NCBI RefSeq assembly: GCF_039543185.1
Contig: NZ_BAABJG010000055.1
Span: forward strand, 372,001-436,000
Length of the DNA: 64,000 bases
From: Paenibacillus_S vulneris
Lineage (GTDB): Bacteria > Bacillota > Bacilli > Paenibacillales > NBRC-103111
Reading direction: 5' to 3'
In this document: positions 26,799 through 36,000 of the stretch, in pieces
Numbering within the stretch: the stretch's first letter is position 1
How the letters are laid out: each line of letters opens with the position of its first letter
Notes under the pieces: generated by a model
What the model saw: only the letters and a program-made list of their open reading frames with translations
Databases searched by the model: none
What the model was told of the DNA's origin: nothing
Made by a program: the position numbers and the translations under genes

Positions 26799-27719
26799 TC
26801 ACACCTTAACATCCATAATCCATTTCGTAATGGCATAGCAGCCGATCAGGATCAGTAACGCTGTAGTCATTATCAGTAGTCCTGTTCCTTGATATAACGG
26901 CTCCATATAATCCGGTGAACTAAAATTCAATAAAGCTATAACAACTAAAGGGGCGAATGTCAGCACTTTGGATTCAAATCGCTTTTGCGCCATCATGACT
27001 TGAATATCTTGTTGAATATCCAGCTTCTCTTGAATGATGGCAGCGGTTCGTCGGATCACCTGCACCAGGTTGCCGCCGGTCCTCTTGCAGGTTACGAATA
27101 CGTCGGCAAACTGCTGAATATCCTCCACCTTCGCCCGATCGCTCCAATCCTTTAATGCTGCTTCAACCGTTTCTCCGTTTTCAATCCGCCGGTTTACCGT
27201 TTCCAGCTCTTTAACAATAAACGCGTTGGAATCGGGGTAGAGAAGACGCAGATCCGTCAATGCCTCCTTGAAGGCCGATTCTACCGATTTGCCCGCACCA
27301 AGAGCAGAAGATAGAGAGGAGAGCGCCTGCTTGAACTGCAGCTGAAGCTGAGCTTGACGCTTGCGGATCATTTGCTTACGCCATATAACCGGGGAATACA
27401 ATCCCCCGCAGCCCAGCACCATTGCGGCGATTGCATTTTTATAAAAAATATATCCTATGATACCCAACACCAAGCTGCCGATAACTATGCAAATGCACCT
27501 TTCCGTAAGGCTCAATGAATACTCATCGTACCGGGTTAACGTCGAAGCAGCTGTATCGTCTCCTTTAGTCTTTCTATAGGCCAATGATGGCTTCCATTTC
27601 AGCTTGTGGCCATCCTTGTCCGGTAACGGATCTGTTTTCTTCTTGGCCAAGTTTTGAAAGAGTGTCAAAGCCACCCAACATAATGCCCCCGCAGCAGCGG
27701 TAAGAATGATATAACTCAA
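26799..27719 (-). CDS. tadB: Type II/IV secretion system F-family protein TadB
   Basis: 306 aa. GspF-like domain with FKQALSSLSSALGAGKSVESAF and FADVFVTCKRTGGNLVQVI, preceded by two N-terminal helices and followed by two C-terminal ones. It is the partner of TadC and receives the action of the CpaF ATPase, whose gene is interrupted just upstream. Confidence 0.85.
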   Translation of the reverse strand: MSYIILTAAAGALCWVALTLFQNLAKKKTDPLPDKDGHKLKWKPSLAYRKTKGDDTAASTLTRYDEYSLSLTERCICIVIGSLVLGIIGYIFYKNAIAAMVLGCGGLYSPVIWRKQMIRKRQAQLQLQFKQALSSLSSALGAGKSVESAFKEALTDLRLLYPDSNAFIVKELETVNRRIENGETVEAALKDWSDRAKVEDIQQFADVFVTCKRTGGNLVQVIRRTAAIIQEKLDIQQDIQVMMAQKRFESKVLTFAPLVVIALLNFSSPDYMEPLYQGTGLLIMTTALLILIGCYAITKWIMDVKV

Positions 27720-27752
27720 GCTCTGTCTCCTTTAATCAATTAACGTTTTCAT

Positions 27753-28121
27753 TTATACGGCAATACCTGCCATAGCCAGTTTATCCGTATGCATTAAAGC
27801 GCTGCCTGTAGGTCTAAGCTCTCCAATGACCTTCCCGCTGGCATCCTCTCCCTGTTCTACAAATTCAAACAACCGGTTCAGCTTGACTTCCCCTCCCTCC
27901 ATACCGACGATCTCGCTAATCTCCGTCACACGGCGTGAACGGTCCCGCAGCCTTTGAAGGTGAATCATGACATCGATCGCAGAACAAATCTGTTTGCGAA
28001 TCACCTCAACAGGAAGAGCTGCGCCGCTAAGCACCATCGTTTCGAGTCTGCTTAGCATGTCTTCCGTTGAGTTGGCATGTCCTGTGGACAGGCTGCCGTC
28101 GTGCCCCGTGTTCATTGCCTG
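27753..28121 (-). pseudogene. cpaF: cpaF/tadA pilus assembly ATPase, 3' fragment cut by prophage
   Basis: Only the last about 123 codons remain. The frame reads Q-A-M-N-T-G-H-D-G-S-L-S-T-G-H-A-N-S, the ATPase motif downstream of Walker B in CpaF/TadA, then LSRLETMVLSGAALPVEV and a normal C-terminus. Upstream of the Gln codon (28119-28121) homology stops: the next codons are TTT, ATC and a TAA stop at 28128-28130 in AT-rich DNA. The Walker A and B parts must lie beyond the other prophage end. While the prophage is in place no full-length CpaF can be made from this locus. Confidence 0.88.
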
Positions 28122-28147
28122 AAAGATTTATATATAATAGGACATGT
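28113..28147. other. attL junction between cpaF and prophage
   Basis: Host sequence (cpaF codons for Q-A-M) ends about 28118-28124; phage-type AT-rich DNA follows. Crossover by the adjacent serine recombinase is inferred to lie in this stretch. The exact core cannot be set without attR. Confidence 0.7.
28131..28147. repeat. 17-bp direct repeat, att-proximal copy
   Basis: TATATAATAGGACATGT; matches the copy at 29935-29951 at 16 of 17 positions. It lies in the phage arm next to the cpaF junction. Confidence 0.7.
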
Positions 28148-28155
28148 AAAATAAC

Positions 28156-28182
28156 AAAAAAAGAGCAGATTTATAACTGCTC
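28156..28182 (-). terminator. Integrase terminator
   Basis: On the minus strand GAGCAG (28177-28182) pairs with CTGCTC (28163-28168), then T7. The integrase stop codon sits in the loop. Confidence 0.8.
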
Positions 28183-29901
28183 CATGGTGTTTTGTTCATA
28201 ATATTCTACTAAAAGTGAATTCTCATGTGTGCCAACAAAGTTCCAGTCTATTTTAATTAATTCAGGTATAATATCTACCCTTGCTTTAAATTTCTCAACT
28301 CGTGGATCAGGGAACAATACGATCTTGTTAATTATTTTTCTGAGCGATGCATTATCTAACTTTTCTAAATCGAAATTTTTTAATGCTTGAATAAAATGTG
28401 TGTACTCTAACTTAAATCTCTCTATTTCTCTATCTTGATTCGTTAGTCTCGCTAGTTCAAGTTGAAGTTCACCAATTTCTTTTGTAATAGCGTTATTCCG
28501 CTCTTCATACTCATCATCATTGATTTTACTCTTGGAGAATAGTTTGAAGTTTGCTTCACGATCAGATTTGAGATCATCTATCTTAGATTTAGCTTGATGA
28601 ATTTTGAAATCAATACCTTTTGAAGAGAAATTAACTGCGATATAATGTTCTAAGTTTAATTTATGGATATCCTCATTGTCCCTATATTTAATAATTTCTT
28701 TCTTCAAATGTTCCACTAAGTGTTCTTCCATATATACATTTCTTGTTGAACAACCTATCTTTCCTAATTGATCGTTATTTCTGCACAGCCAATAGGTATA
28801 GGTTCTATAGGAATGTTTTTGGACTTTTTTTCTATGACTACCTCCACACACCCCACATTTTAGTATATTAGAAAATAAATGTGCTGAAGAATGTCTTGTA
28901 TCTCCTCTTACAATTGTTCTATATATCTTAGTATCGATATTTCCTTCATCATCTATACTCTCAATTTTCGAGATTTTAATATCACCAAAATCTTCAAATC
29001 TATTTTGCTTCTCAATCTGGACAAGGTTAAAAATATCATCTTCGATTATCCTTAGCGTTTCATCGTTATATATAATTTGTTCTTCAGGGGGAACCTTAGC
29101 TATCAGGTTTTGATTAATATCAATCTTCTTAGTTCTATGCAATCGCACTTTTCCAGTGTAGATTTCATTTGCAAGGATTTTAGAAATCGCACTTCCACTC
29201 CATTTCCCACCTCTTTTTGTGGGGATTGGCGCTATTCCTTTCTCGGGGTCACCCCATAATAATTTAGCTATTGAGTTAACACCCATTGATTGATTTAAGT
29301 ATAAAAAGAAGATTTTTACTACTGTTTTTGCTTCTTCTTGGTTTATTACTAATTTACCATCAATAAGATTGTAGCCATATGGTTCTCTTCCTCCCCATAC
29401 GCCACGCTTATACCCTTGTTTTTTACCAAATTGGACGCTCTCACTTTTAGCTCTTGATTCTTCTTGAGCTTGTGCTGCGAATATCATTAACTTAAAATCA
29501 TCTGCTCTGTTCAAAGTATTGATCTTCAGATCTTCAAAATATACTCCTATATTTAATGCCCTAAGTTTATCAATTGACTCAAGAAGGTCTTTTACATTTC
29601 GACCAAAACGACTAATGCTTTTTGTGAATATAATATCAAACTTTCCTATTTTGGCATCGCTCATCATCTGCTGAAAAGCTTTTCGATACTTAGCGGATTT
29701 TGCACCAGAAAAGCCTTCATCAACATAATAACCATCAGTTTCTTCATAAGTCCCATCTCTTTTATAAAAAGCACCAGAACTATTCATTTTCAAATAATTG
29801 TTGTCTTCAATATATCCTTTAAAAAAATCCACCTGAGATATAATCGAATTTTTCTGCTCTTCTGAGTCTGTTGATACCCGAGCATAAAATGTTGCTCTCA
29901 T
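28171..29901 (-). CDS. Large serine recombinase (phage integrase)
   Basis: 576 aa. N-terminal resolvase domain: catalytic Ser10 in FYARVSTDSEEQ, then SRFGRNVKDLLESID. The Recombinase domain follows (GYKRGVWGGREPYGYN, ILANEIYTG), then a zinc ribbon (CGVCGG at about 344, later Cys residues in WLCRN and GCSTRN) and a coiled-coil tail (EIGELQLELARLTNQDREIERFKLEY). This is the layout of phage large serine integrases such as SprA of SPbeta. It lies directly beside the attL junction, the usual position, and integrates or excises the element at cpaF; excision also needs a directionality factor not seen here. Confidence 0.93.
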   Translation of the reverse strand: MRATFYARVSTDSEEQKNSIISQVDFFKGYIEDNNYLKMNSSGAFYKRDGTYEETDGYYVDEGFSGAKSAKYRKAFQQMMSDAKIGKFDIIFTKSISRFGRNVKDLLESIDKLRALNIGVYFEDLKINTLNRADDFKLMIFAAQAQEESRAKSESVQFGKKQGYKRGVWGGREPYGYNLIDGKLVINQEEAKTVVKIFFLYLNQSMGVNSIAKLLWGDPEKGIAPIPTKRGGKWSGSAISKILANEIYTGKVRLHRTKKIDINQNLIAKVPPEEQIIYNDETLRIIEDDIFNLVQIEKQNRFEDFGDIKISKIESIDDEGNIDTKIYRTIVRGDTRHSSAHLFSNILKCGVCGGSHRKKVQKHSYRTYTYWLCRNNDQLGKIGCSTRNVYMEEHLVEHLKKEIIKYRDNEDIHKLNLEHYIAVNFSSKGIDFKIHQAKSKIDDLKSDREANFKLFSKSKINDDEYEERNNAITKEIGELQLELARLTNQDREIERFKLEYTHFIQALKNFDLEKLDNASLRKIINKIVLFPDPRVEKFKARVDIIPELIKIDWNFVGTHENSLLVEYYEQNTMEQL

Positions 29902-29934
29902 CTATTAACCTCACTTTATTTTAATATCTACATC

Positions 29935-29951
29935 TATATACTAGGACATGT
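29935..29951. repeat. 17-bp direct repeat, integrase-promoter copy
   Basis: TATATACTAGGACATGT, second copy of the repeat at 28131, placed 33 nt upstream of the integrase start, where a promoter would be. Confidence 0.7.
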
Positions 29952-29971
29952 CTATTATATCAATTTTATAT

Positions 29972-30000
29972 AAAAAAACAAACCGTCGAAGACGATTTGT
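29972..30000 (-). terminator. Rho-independent terminator of the early operon
   Basis: A 10-bp stem (29978-29987 with 29991-30000) with a GAA loop; the one non-Watson-Crick pair is G-U only when read as minus-strand RNA. A T run follows on that strand. Confidence 0.82.
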
Positions 30001-30019
30001 TTCCGATACTAAACGTTTT

Positions 30020-30322
30020 TTATGAGGTGTAAACTAGTCTTATTATTGCATAAGAAATCAACCTCTCATCTTCTTTATACTTGTTGATTAGTTCATCGAT
30101 ATGTATTTCATTCTTTTCTATGTATTCAAAAAATTCTTCTATTTTCATATTTTTTAGTATTTCTCTAAATAAATCTAGAGCACACAATGATATTTGATTA
30201 ATTTTAAATTTATCTAAAAAATAACTATGAAGTTTTAAAATATCTATACTGGTCAAATAATCATGTTCTCCTCTCTGGTTTTTAAATAGTGTGTTTTTTA
30301 CATTCTTTATTAATAATTTCAT
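30020..30322 (-). CDS. Hypothetical phage protein
   Basis: 100 aa from ATG 30322 (AAAGGGAAG 7 nt upstream); the start lies inside the end of the RusA-like gene. Helical and charged, with an N-terminal KLLIKNVKNTLFKNQRG and Glu-rich helices. No family recognised. It is last in the operon, before a terminator. Confidence 0.6.
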   Translation of the reverse strand: MKLLIKNVKNTLFKNQRGEHDYLTSIDILKLHSYFLDKFKINQISLCALDLFREILKNMKIEEFFEYIEKNEIHIDELINKYKEDERLISYAIIRLVYTS

Positions 30323-30857
30323 CTTGAATCTTCCCTTTAATTGCATTTTTCAAAATACTGCAATTACGTTTATATCTTTTGCATGTTTTACACTTGAACT
30401 CAAATTCATTTAATTCATCTTGATTATCGAAGATTCCTATGTAATCAACTGGCTGTATAAGTATCTCTACCCTTGGATTTTTTGTATCATAATATATTCT
30501 ATTAGTTCTTGTTAATATAAAATTATCATCCACATATGCTATTCCATTTAAAGCATCGCTCATACATTTCGGATAATTTTGCTCATCCATATCTATCCGA
30601 GGAAAATAATAGATGCAGTCCATATAGAAATGTTTATGGCGAGTTTGCTCTATATCCCAATTTTGCTCTGACACTTGTTTTTTAGCATATTCTGAAAAGT
30701 ACTCTTTGTACTCCTTCGCTTCTTTCGTGAGATATGGAACTACTATATGAACCATTTTTCCATTTTTTCTTTTTGAAACTACTCTATATCCTAAGTAATG
30801 ATTTACTGACGGAGGAACTTTTGAAATTAAGTTAATCACCTTTTTAGAATCGCTCAA
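30282..30857 (-). CDS. RusA-like Holliday junction resolvase
   Basis: 191 aa from TTG 30857 with AAAAGGAG upstream. The RusA pattern is clear: KVPPSVNHYLGYR at the N-terminus, DCIYYFPRIDMDEQNYPKC with the acidic metal ligands, and DALNGIAYVDDNFIL with the Asp pair near the active site. A Cys-rich tail, FKCKTCKRYKRNC, may bind zinc and is an extra to the usual about 120-aa family. It resolves branched DNA during phage recombination and replication. Confidence 0.82.
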   Translation of the reverse strand: MSDSKKVINLISKVPPSVNHYLGYRVVSKRKNGKMVHIVVPYLTKEAKEYKEYFSEYAKKQVSEQNWDIEQTRHKHFYMDCIYYFPRIDMDEQNYPKCMSDALNGIAYVDDNFILTRTNRIYYDTKNPRVEILIQPVDYIGIFDNQDELNEFEFKCKTCKRYKRNCSILKNAIKGKIQDEIINKECKKHTI

Positions 30858-30893
30858 ACGATCTCTCCTTTTTTGTTTTATGTATTTAATGAT

Positions 30894-31094
30894 TTAGTTA
30901 ATATCTCCTGCAATTTCTTGTTTAGATCCAGTTACCTCAATTAGACATCTTATATCATTACAACACACCGAGCCATAGTGATTAATGATTTCATCACCAA
31001 CATATAATGTTCTCCTACATTCTGCATTAGCACATGTAGAAAATTCATCAGGTGACTCACCTTCATCATTGTATGTGAATCTATCAAGTTCCAG
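30894..31094 (-). CDS. Small zinc-binding phage protein with probable CTG start
   Basis: 66 aa read from CTG 31094. AAGGAGG stands 8 nt before the CTG. The only in-frame standard starts are a GTG inside that site and an ATG (31130) deep in the upstream gene with no ribosome site. Four Cys in CANAEC and CCNDIRC suggest a zinc finger. Overlaps the upstream gene end by 11 nt. No family recognised. Confidence 0.6.
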   Translation of the reverse strand: MELDRFTYNDEGESPDEFSTCANAECRRTLYVGDEIINHYGSVCCNDIRCLIEVTGSKQEIAGDIN

Positions 31095-31383
31095 AAATAA
31101 CACCTCCTTCCGCTGATAATCTTTCTTCATATACAAGCTTTACGTATTCGTAGAAAGTATTAAGAGTTCTTTTAACACACGATGAACGCTGACCAGAGTT
31201 TTCGGTTTTTGGTCTTACACCTCCTTTATAGACAACATGATTTTCACTTATTTTACGTTCTTTAATAAAATCATTAAGTGTTTCTTCAGATCGGAATGAA
31301 AGAGTGATTTTATCGGAATTTTCGGTTAAAAAAACCAAGTAAATCCTTGAGATTTTTCCAGTTACTTTTTTAGGTCTAGCCAT
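31084..31383 (-). CDS. Hypothetical phage protein
   Basis: 99 aa, ATG 31383 with GGAGGAC upstream. Starts MARPKKVTGKISRIYLVFL and looks alpha/beta, with basic residues. It lies 11 nt downstream of the DNA polymerase gene in the same operon, suggesting a replication accessory role, which is inference. Confidence 0.6.
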   Translation of the reverse strand: MARPKKVTGKISRIYLVFLTENSDKITLSFRSEETLNDFIKERKISENHVVYKGGVRPKTENSGQRSSCVKRTLNTFYEYVKLVYEERLSAEGGVISGT

Positions 31384-31394
31384 TTTTTGTCCTC

Positions 31395-34300
31395 CTACAC
31401 TTTTATTCTTTCGCTTTGTACAGTAATGTCCCCAAATTGATCTATATCAGTAATTAACATCGTAGTATGTTTAATCGGGGAATCAAAATACTTATATGGT
31501 TTAAATTGTGATCCTCTTCTGTACCCATATACCACTAATTTATTGCCGCGAGTAAACCAACTCTTCTCTAGTATTTCCTTTTTATCTCCGCTTTGTCTTG
31601 ACACTTGCTTATTATAATGTGCAAATGCTCCATCATAATATTTTATCGTTACAACACCATCAGTTGTGAGTAAAGCCACTGTATGCTTATTTTTATCTCT
31701 ATCCAATACAGTACCAACAATACAACATAATTTAAATCTTGGTCTCCGCTGACCTCTTGATTCATAATACCCCGTAATAATGGGCTCTTCAGGTAATGAA
31801 TAAAAATCCTTAATTTCGTATTTTTCTTTGTTAACATTCGACAATTCATGTTCATTATAGTAAAAGGAGAGAGAATCCATTTCCCATTTACTAATGGTAC
31901 CAGAAGCATTATTATTCCAGTCATTCATGTATAACTGTTCATTAACCATTTTCAATGTATCTTCGCTTTGTAGCCATTTTTTTACTCCGGCCATTTTTTT
32001 GTCATACTCTTTCTTAAACACTTTTTCTGAAATAATAGGCTGTTGATTTTTATAGTCCACTATACCTTCAGAGGTAAAATTGTCCATATAAAAATCGCGT
32101 GAAATATCATCTAGTATGTATAGTTTATTTTTATCTTGAGTATCATAAACTGATTTGATCACATGTTTTCTGAATTTAAACAGTCTTTTATAGCTCATAT
32201 ACTCTTCAGGGATAAGGTCATTTTCAATTAGCATATTGAAATTCTGCATTGTTAGTTGATCTTTAGGACTGTAAATTCTTGTAGAAATAAACTGTCTCAT
32301 GATACTAACCCTATCACCAAAAGAGTCAAAGCAACCTGCCTTTATTAATTGTAATAATTGCCCTTTCTTAACGAGACCAGCATCAAACATTCTTACAAGA
32401 AAATCATCAAATGATTTAAATGGACGATGCTCTACTAAAGAAGAAGCAAGTTCATCTCCAACCCCCACAAGCCCTTTTAATCCATATGTAATTTGCCTTG
32501 CTTCAAAATCTGGCTTAAAACCAAATGATGCTTTATTGATATCAGGCAAACCAATTTTCACCCCATGCGACTGCATCATTCCAATCGCAGAGGCCACTTT
32601 ACCATAATTTGTCGATTTATTTTTCTTTTCTTCTTCCTCAGAGTCATCATCAGAACCATCGTCATTACTAGCTGCATTGACTGATAATACAGCAGTATTC
32701 CAATATAGAGGATCATATTTTAGGTTTAAGTTCAATTCCTGAAGTGCAACAATCGAGTAGGCCATAGTATGCAAAATGGAGAAGGCATATCCACGCTGTC
32801 GTTCAATTTGTTTCCAAACATAGTTTAATAAATTTTCACGCGTACCTCGTTTTCTTCCGCTTTCATAAAATTCTTTTTTGCGTTCTTCGAATTCTTCTCT
32901 TGCTTGTTTTTTGGCGATTGTTTTTCTGAGTTTATTAGCATCTTTTACGCTGAAACCAGCTATTCTTTCGTCCATTGTTAGAAGCATTACAGATTCTTGT
33001 GTATCAGCAATACCATTTAGTTTAAGAAGATACTCTTCCATGATTCTAACTTCATCTTCTGAAAGACCAAATGAATTCATTTCCTCATACCACTGATTAA
33101 TATCATTCTTAAACCGAACAAAAGTATCAATTGGTTGCTCCCCTCCACCTTCACTCATTAGTCTCATAAGTGAGTTAGCAGATGCCACCTCAAGTAAGTT
33201 TTTGGGTTTAACTTTTATTGCAGATTGATAACCAATTGCTGTAGAGAACTGAAATAGATCTGGTACTGTACCATCACCCAACATTTTATAAATTCTTGGA
33301 TCATCTTTTTCTATAATATTTGGATGTAGGTATTTATTAAAAGTCTTTCTTAAACTACCTTGCCACTCAATTTCCTTATATTCTAATAGTAAATCAAGTT
33401 CAGTTCTTATCTTATCTAGGGCTTCAATTGTAAGGAGATCAAATTTTATGTTACCTACTGCCTGACTGTCATCTAGATTAAATTGGGTAATAGGTAATCC
33501 ATTGGGAGCTTTCATCATCGCATTAGATTTATAAAATGGTTCATTAAAGACAATAACTCCACCAGCATGAATACTTCTTTTATTGATCTTACCCTCAAGT
33601 TTTAATGCTGTTTCTTTGAGATTGGGGTACTTTTCAATTTCGTTAATAAACTCTCTTACAGGTTCTCTTTCCTTTTCTTTATTACCAAAGAGACAATCGG
33701 AAATGCTCCAATTCTCCCCTCTTTCGAATGGGATAAGTCCACTAATATGTAAACCAATATCTGAATCAATCCCTAACCCGCGGCAAGCCGTTTGTATCGC
33801 AGATTTGCTACCTTCTGTTCCAAAAGTGCATACTTGTAAAACTCTTTCATCCCCAAAATATTTTTTTAATGCCTGTACAATTCTTGGACGCTTACTTCCT
33901 TCAGTATCAATATCAATATCAAGCGCACCAATATCAGGTCGGGATCGATGTAAATGTCTCCAATGTGGCATTTCTATACCATAGTCTAATGGGTTGATTT
34001 GAGTGATACCCAACAAGAAACATATTAGAAATCCACCGGAACTGCCACGACCACTACCAACAAGACTATTTCCTCCACATTCATCATCTTGCCAAATAAT
34101 ATCAACAATTTTAGCAGTTGTTATATAATAACTACTCATAGTTTGATTTAACTGCTGACTAATTTCCCATAGTTCACCAAGCTCAACATTTATTCGTGCT
34201 AGAACTTTATGAAAATACTCTCTAGATAATGTGTTTCTCGGTATATGCTCATCAAAACCATCTTCAATTAATTTTAATATGTAGCGATCTTGTTCATCTT

Positions 34301-35342
34301 TCGCAAATGCCATTTTTTTTATGTATGGATACTGCTCATATGCTGGCTTAAACAAATGTCTTATGTTAAATTCGGGCAATGATATTTTTGGAATAACAGT
34401 ATCATGCTCAATTGTATAATCCTCAACCATCTCACCTATTTTGAGTGTATTTTTAAATGCCCTATCTATAGCATCTTTTTCAATATAGTTTAATCGCTCA
34501 TATATCTCCTCTTTTGTTTGCAAGAATGTTGCTTCATAAAAATCATCTACTTCCCTGTCCCCATCCTTCGCATTTAAAAAAGCTTTATGTATGATTCTGT
34601 CTTCTGGGCGAAGATAATGAGTGTCGGTTGTAATAATGCACTCTAGTCCATATTGTTTTGACAACATAAGTAGTTGCTTATTACAGTAAATCTGTTCTGA
34701 AGAAAATGCAGGTTGCAGCTCTAAATAAAAATTATTTCTTCCAAAAGTGTTAATTCCCCACATTAAAAAACGGTCAATTTGCTGATCACACTCATCAATT
34801 ATTTCTATTTGATTATGATATACTGCCTCTCTCTTCTTCAATAAAGCAATATTTATCTCTGATCCAAGACACGCTGTTGACGCAATAAGTTGGTTGGGAT
34901 TTTTTGATACAGCTTCTTCTAATACCTTCTTCTCAATAGGAACACGAAGCATTGTGCCAGTATAAAAGCCATTCCCCCATGCCCTACTACTTAAATATCG
35001 TAAAATCTCATGACCTTTATAACTTTTAGAAAGCAAAATAAAATGAGGAAATTTCGTAACACCTGACTTATAATTATTTTTTACATCTTCAAGATCATCC
35101 ACAAGATAAATTTCATTTCCTAAAATCAATTTGAAATCATCAGGTATTTTTTTATCCTTTTTCAATTGTCTAGTTATTTTAATAGCTTGAACATGCGCTG
35201 AAACACTCTCATGATCAGTTATTGCTAGACCTACATACCGTAGATCCGCTGCAGTTTTTATCAGATCTTTAACATCATTTGTACAATCCAAAAGTCTCAA
35301 ATTACTGTAATCGGTATGATTATGAAGCGCAATTACGCTCAA
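31395..35342 (-). CDS. Phage DNA polymerase III alpha subunit (family C, DnaE-like)
   Basis: 1315 aa from TTG 35342, chosen because GGGGGAG is 6 nt upstream and the PHP domain (SVIALHNHTDYSNLRLLD) begins at once; a longer ATG reading has no ribosome site. The polymerase core has SGRGSSGGFLICFLLGI and the catalytic Asp motif in LDIDIDTEGSKRPRIV; the thumb/fingers and a helix-hairpin-helix region with FKPDFEARQITYGLKGLVGVG follow. The C-terminal region has an OB-like segment. No intein. Like YorL of SPbeta, it would replicate the phage genome. Confidence 0.92.
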   Translation of the reverse strand: MSVIALHNHTDYSNLRLLDCTNDVKDLIKTAADLRYVGLAITDHESVSAHVQAIKITRQLKKDKKIPDDFKLILGNEIYLVDDLEDVKNNYKSGVTKFPHFILLSKSYKGHEILRYLSSRAWGNGFYTGTMLRVPIEKKVLEEAVSKNPNQLIASTACLGSEINIALLKKREAVYHNQIEIIDECDQQIDRFLMWGINTFGRNNFYLELQPAFSSEQIYCNKQLLMLSKQYGLECIITTDTHYLRPEDRIIHKAFLNAKDGDREVDDFYEATFLQTKEEIYERLNYIEKDAIDRAFKNTLKIGEMVEDYTIEHDTVIPKISLPEFNIRHLFKPAYEQYPYIKKMAFAKDEQDRYILKLIEDGFDEHIPRNTLSREYFHKVLARINVELGELWEISQQLNQTMSSYYITTAKIVDIIWQDDECGGNSLVGSGRGSSGGFLICFLLGITQINPLDYGIEMPHWRHLHRSRPDIGALDIDIDTEGSKRPRIVQALKKYFGDERVLQVCTFGTEGSKSAIQTACRGLGIDSDIGLHISGLIPFERGENWSISDCLFGNKEKEREPVREFINEIEKYPNLKETALKLEGKINKRSIHAGGVIVFNEPFYKSNAMMKAPNGLPITQFNLDDSQAVGNIKFDLLTIEALDKIRTELDLLLEYKEIEWQGSLRKTFNKYLHPNIIEKDDPRIYKMLGDGTVPDLFQFSTAIGYQSAIKVKPKNLLEVASANSLMRLMSEGGGEQPIDTFVRFKNDINQWYEEMNSFGLSEDEVRIMEEYLLKLNGIADTQESVMLLTMDERIAGFSVKDANKLRKTIAKKQAREEFEERKKEFYESGRKRGTRENLLNYVWKQIERQRGYAFSILHTMAYSIVALQELNLNLKYDPLYWNTAVLSVNAASNDDGSDDDSEEEEKKNKSTNYGKVASAIGMMQSHGVKIGLPDINKASFGFKPDFEARQITYGLKGLVGVGDELASSLVEHRPFKSFDDFLVRMFDAGLVKKGQLLQLIKAGCFDSFGDRVSIMRQFISTRIYSPKDQLTMQNFNMLIENDLIPEEYMSYKRLFKFRKHVIKSVYDTQDKNKLYILDDISRDFYMDNFTSEGIVDYKNQQPIISEKVFKKEYDKKMAGVKKWLQSEDTLKMVNEQLYMNDWNNNASGTISKWEMDSLSFYYNEHELSNVNKEKYEIKDFYSLPEEPIITGYYESRGQRRPRFKLCCIVGTVLDRDKNKHTVALLTTDGVVTIKYYDGAFAHYNKQVSRQSGDKKEILEKSWFTRGNKLVVYGYRRGSQFKPYKYFDSPIKHTTMLITDIDQFGDITVQSERIKV

Positions 35343-35449
35343 TCTTAGCTCCCCCAGTTTTATAAATTTGAAGTGATTATGTAGGTAAAACACTTTATCT
35401 ATCATAACTATCAACCTTTTGTTGTGCCTACTTTCAATCCCTCAAAAAA

Positions 35450-35947
35450 TTAAGGTGTTAAATTTTTATCAAAGAAGTATGCTCTCAAGGCCTCTCTGAT
35501 AATATCACTCTTATCTACATATTCTGGTAATTCATTCATAGCCTTAATTAGATCATCATCCCTATTATCCCGAAGACGTGCTTGAATCATATGTGCTGAG
35601 CATTTTTTTGTTTTTGTTCTATGCTTCAACTTGCCTGTGTCTTTATACTCAACCCAATTTAATTCAGGGAGATCAATTTGAATATCACTTTCTTTGTATT
35701 TATGAGTGTCATTATATTCTGGCTGATATTTATTGATGTAGTAAATCTCGTAGATGCTCATTGAAACTTCACTTTCTATCTGAGCATACAAAATTGTTTC
35801 AGTACGATAGTAGCAATCAAATGGCAAGTGTCCACTTCTAGTGAAATGCTGTTTCTCTAATCTTGTAGTTAAATTCTTAGTTTTTCCAACATAAATTATT
35901 TCCTCATTTTTATCTAAAAATAAATAAATGTAATTTTTCTCGTCTAT
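35450..35947 (-). CDS. GIY-YIG nuclease fused to ParR-like ribbon-helix-helix domain, probable ATA start
   Basis: 165 aa when read from ATA 35947; the frame is open to 35962 and no ATG/GTG/TTG occurs before the conserved nuclease start, the first being ATG 35827 in mid-domain. AGGGG lies 9 nt before the ATA; ATT 35953 is an alternative. The N-terminal domain has YIYLFLDKNEEIIYVGKTKN, a GIY-YIG pair, then LTTRLEKQH with the Arg. The C-terminal 45 residues (IQARLRDNRDDDLIKAM to AYFF) align without gaps to the RHH protein encoded just upstream, 18 of 43 identical. Confidence 0.7.
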   Translation of the reverse strand: MDEKNYIYLFLDKNEEIIYVGKTKNLTTRLEKQHFTRSGHLPFDCYYRTETILYAQIESEVSMSIYEIYYINKYQPEYNDTHKYKESDIQIDLPELNWVEYKDTGKLKHRTKTKKCSAHMIQARLRDNRDDDLIKAMNELPEYVDKSDIIREALRAYFFDKNLTP

Positions 35948-35979
35948 GCTAATGCACCCCTGCTAATTTATATGTATTG

Positions 35980-35994
35980 GGAGGTTTAACCTCC
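35980..35994 (-). other. Intercistronic hairpin with Shine-Dalgarno-like stem
   Basis: GGAGGT-TTA-ACCTCC on the plus strand, equally stable as minus RNA, between the RHH and GIY-YIG genes; no T run, so not a classical terminator. Confidence 0.5.
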
Positions 35995-36000
35995 ACTTGA

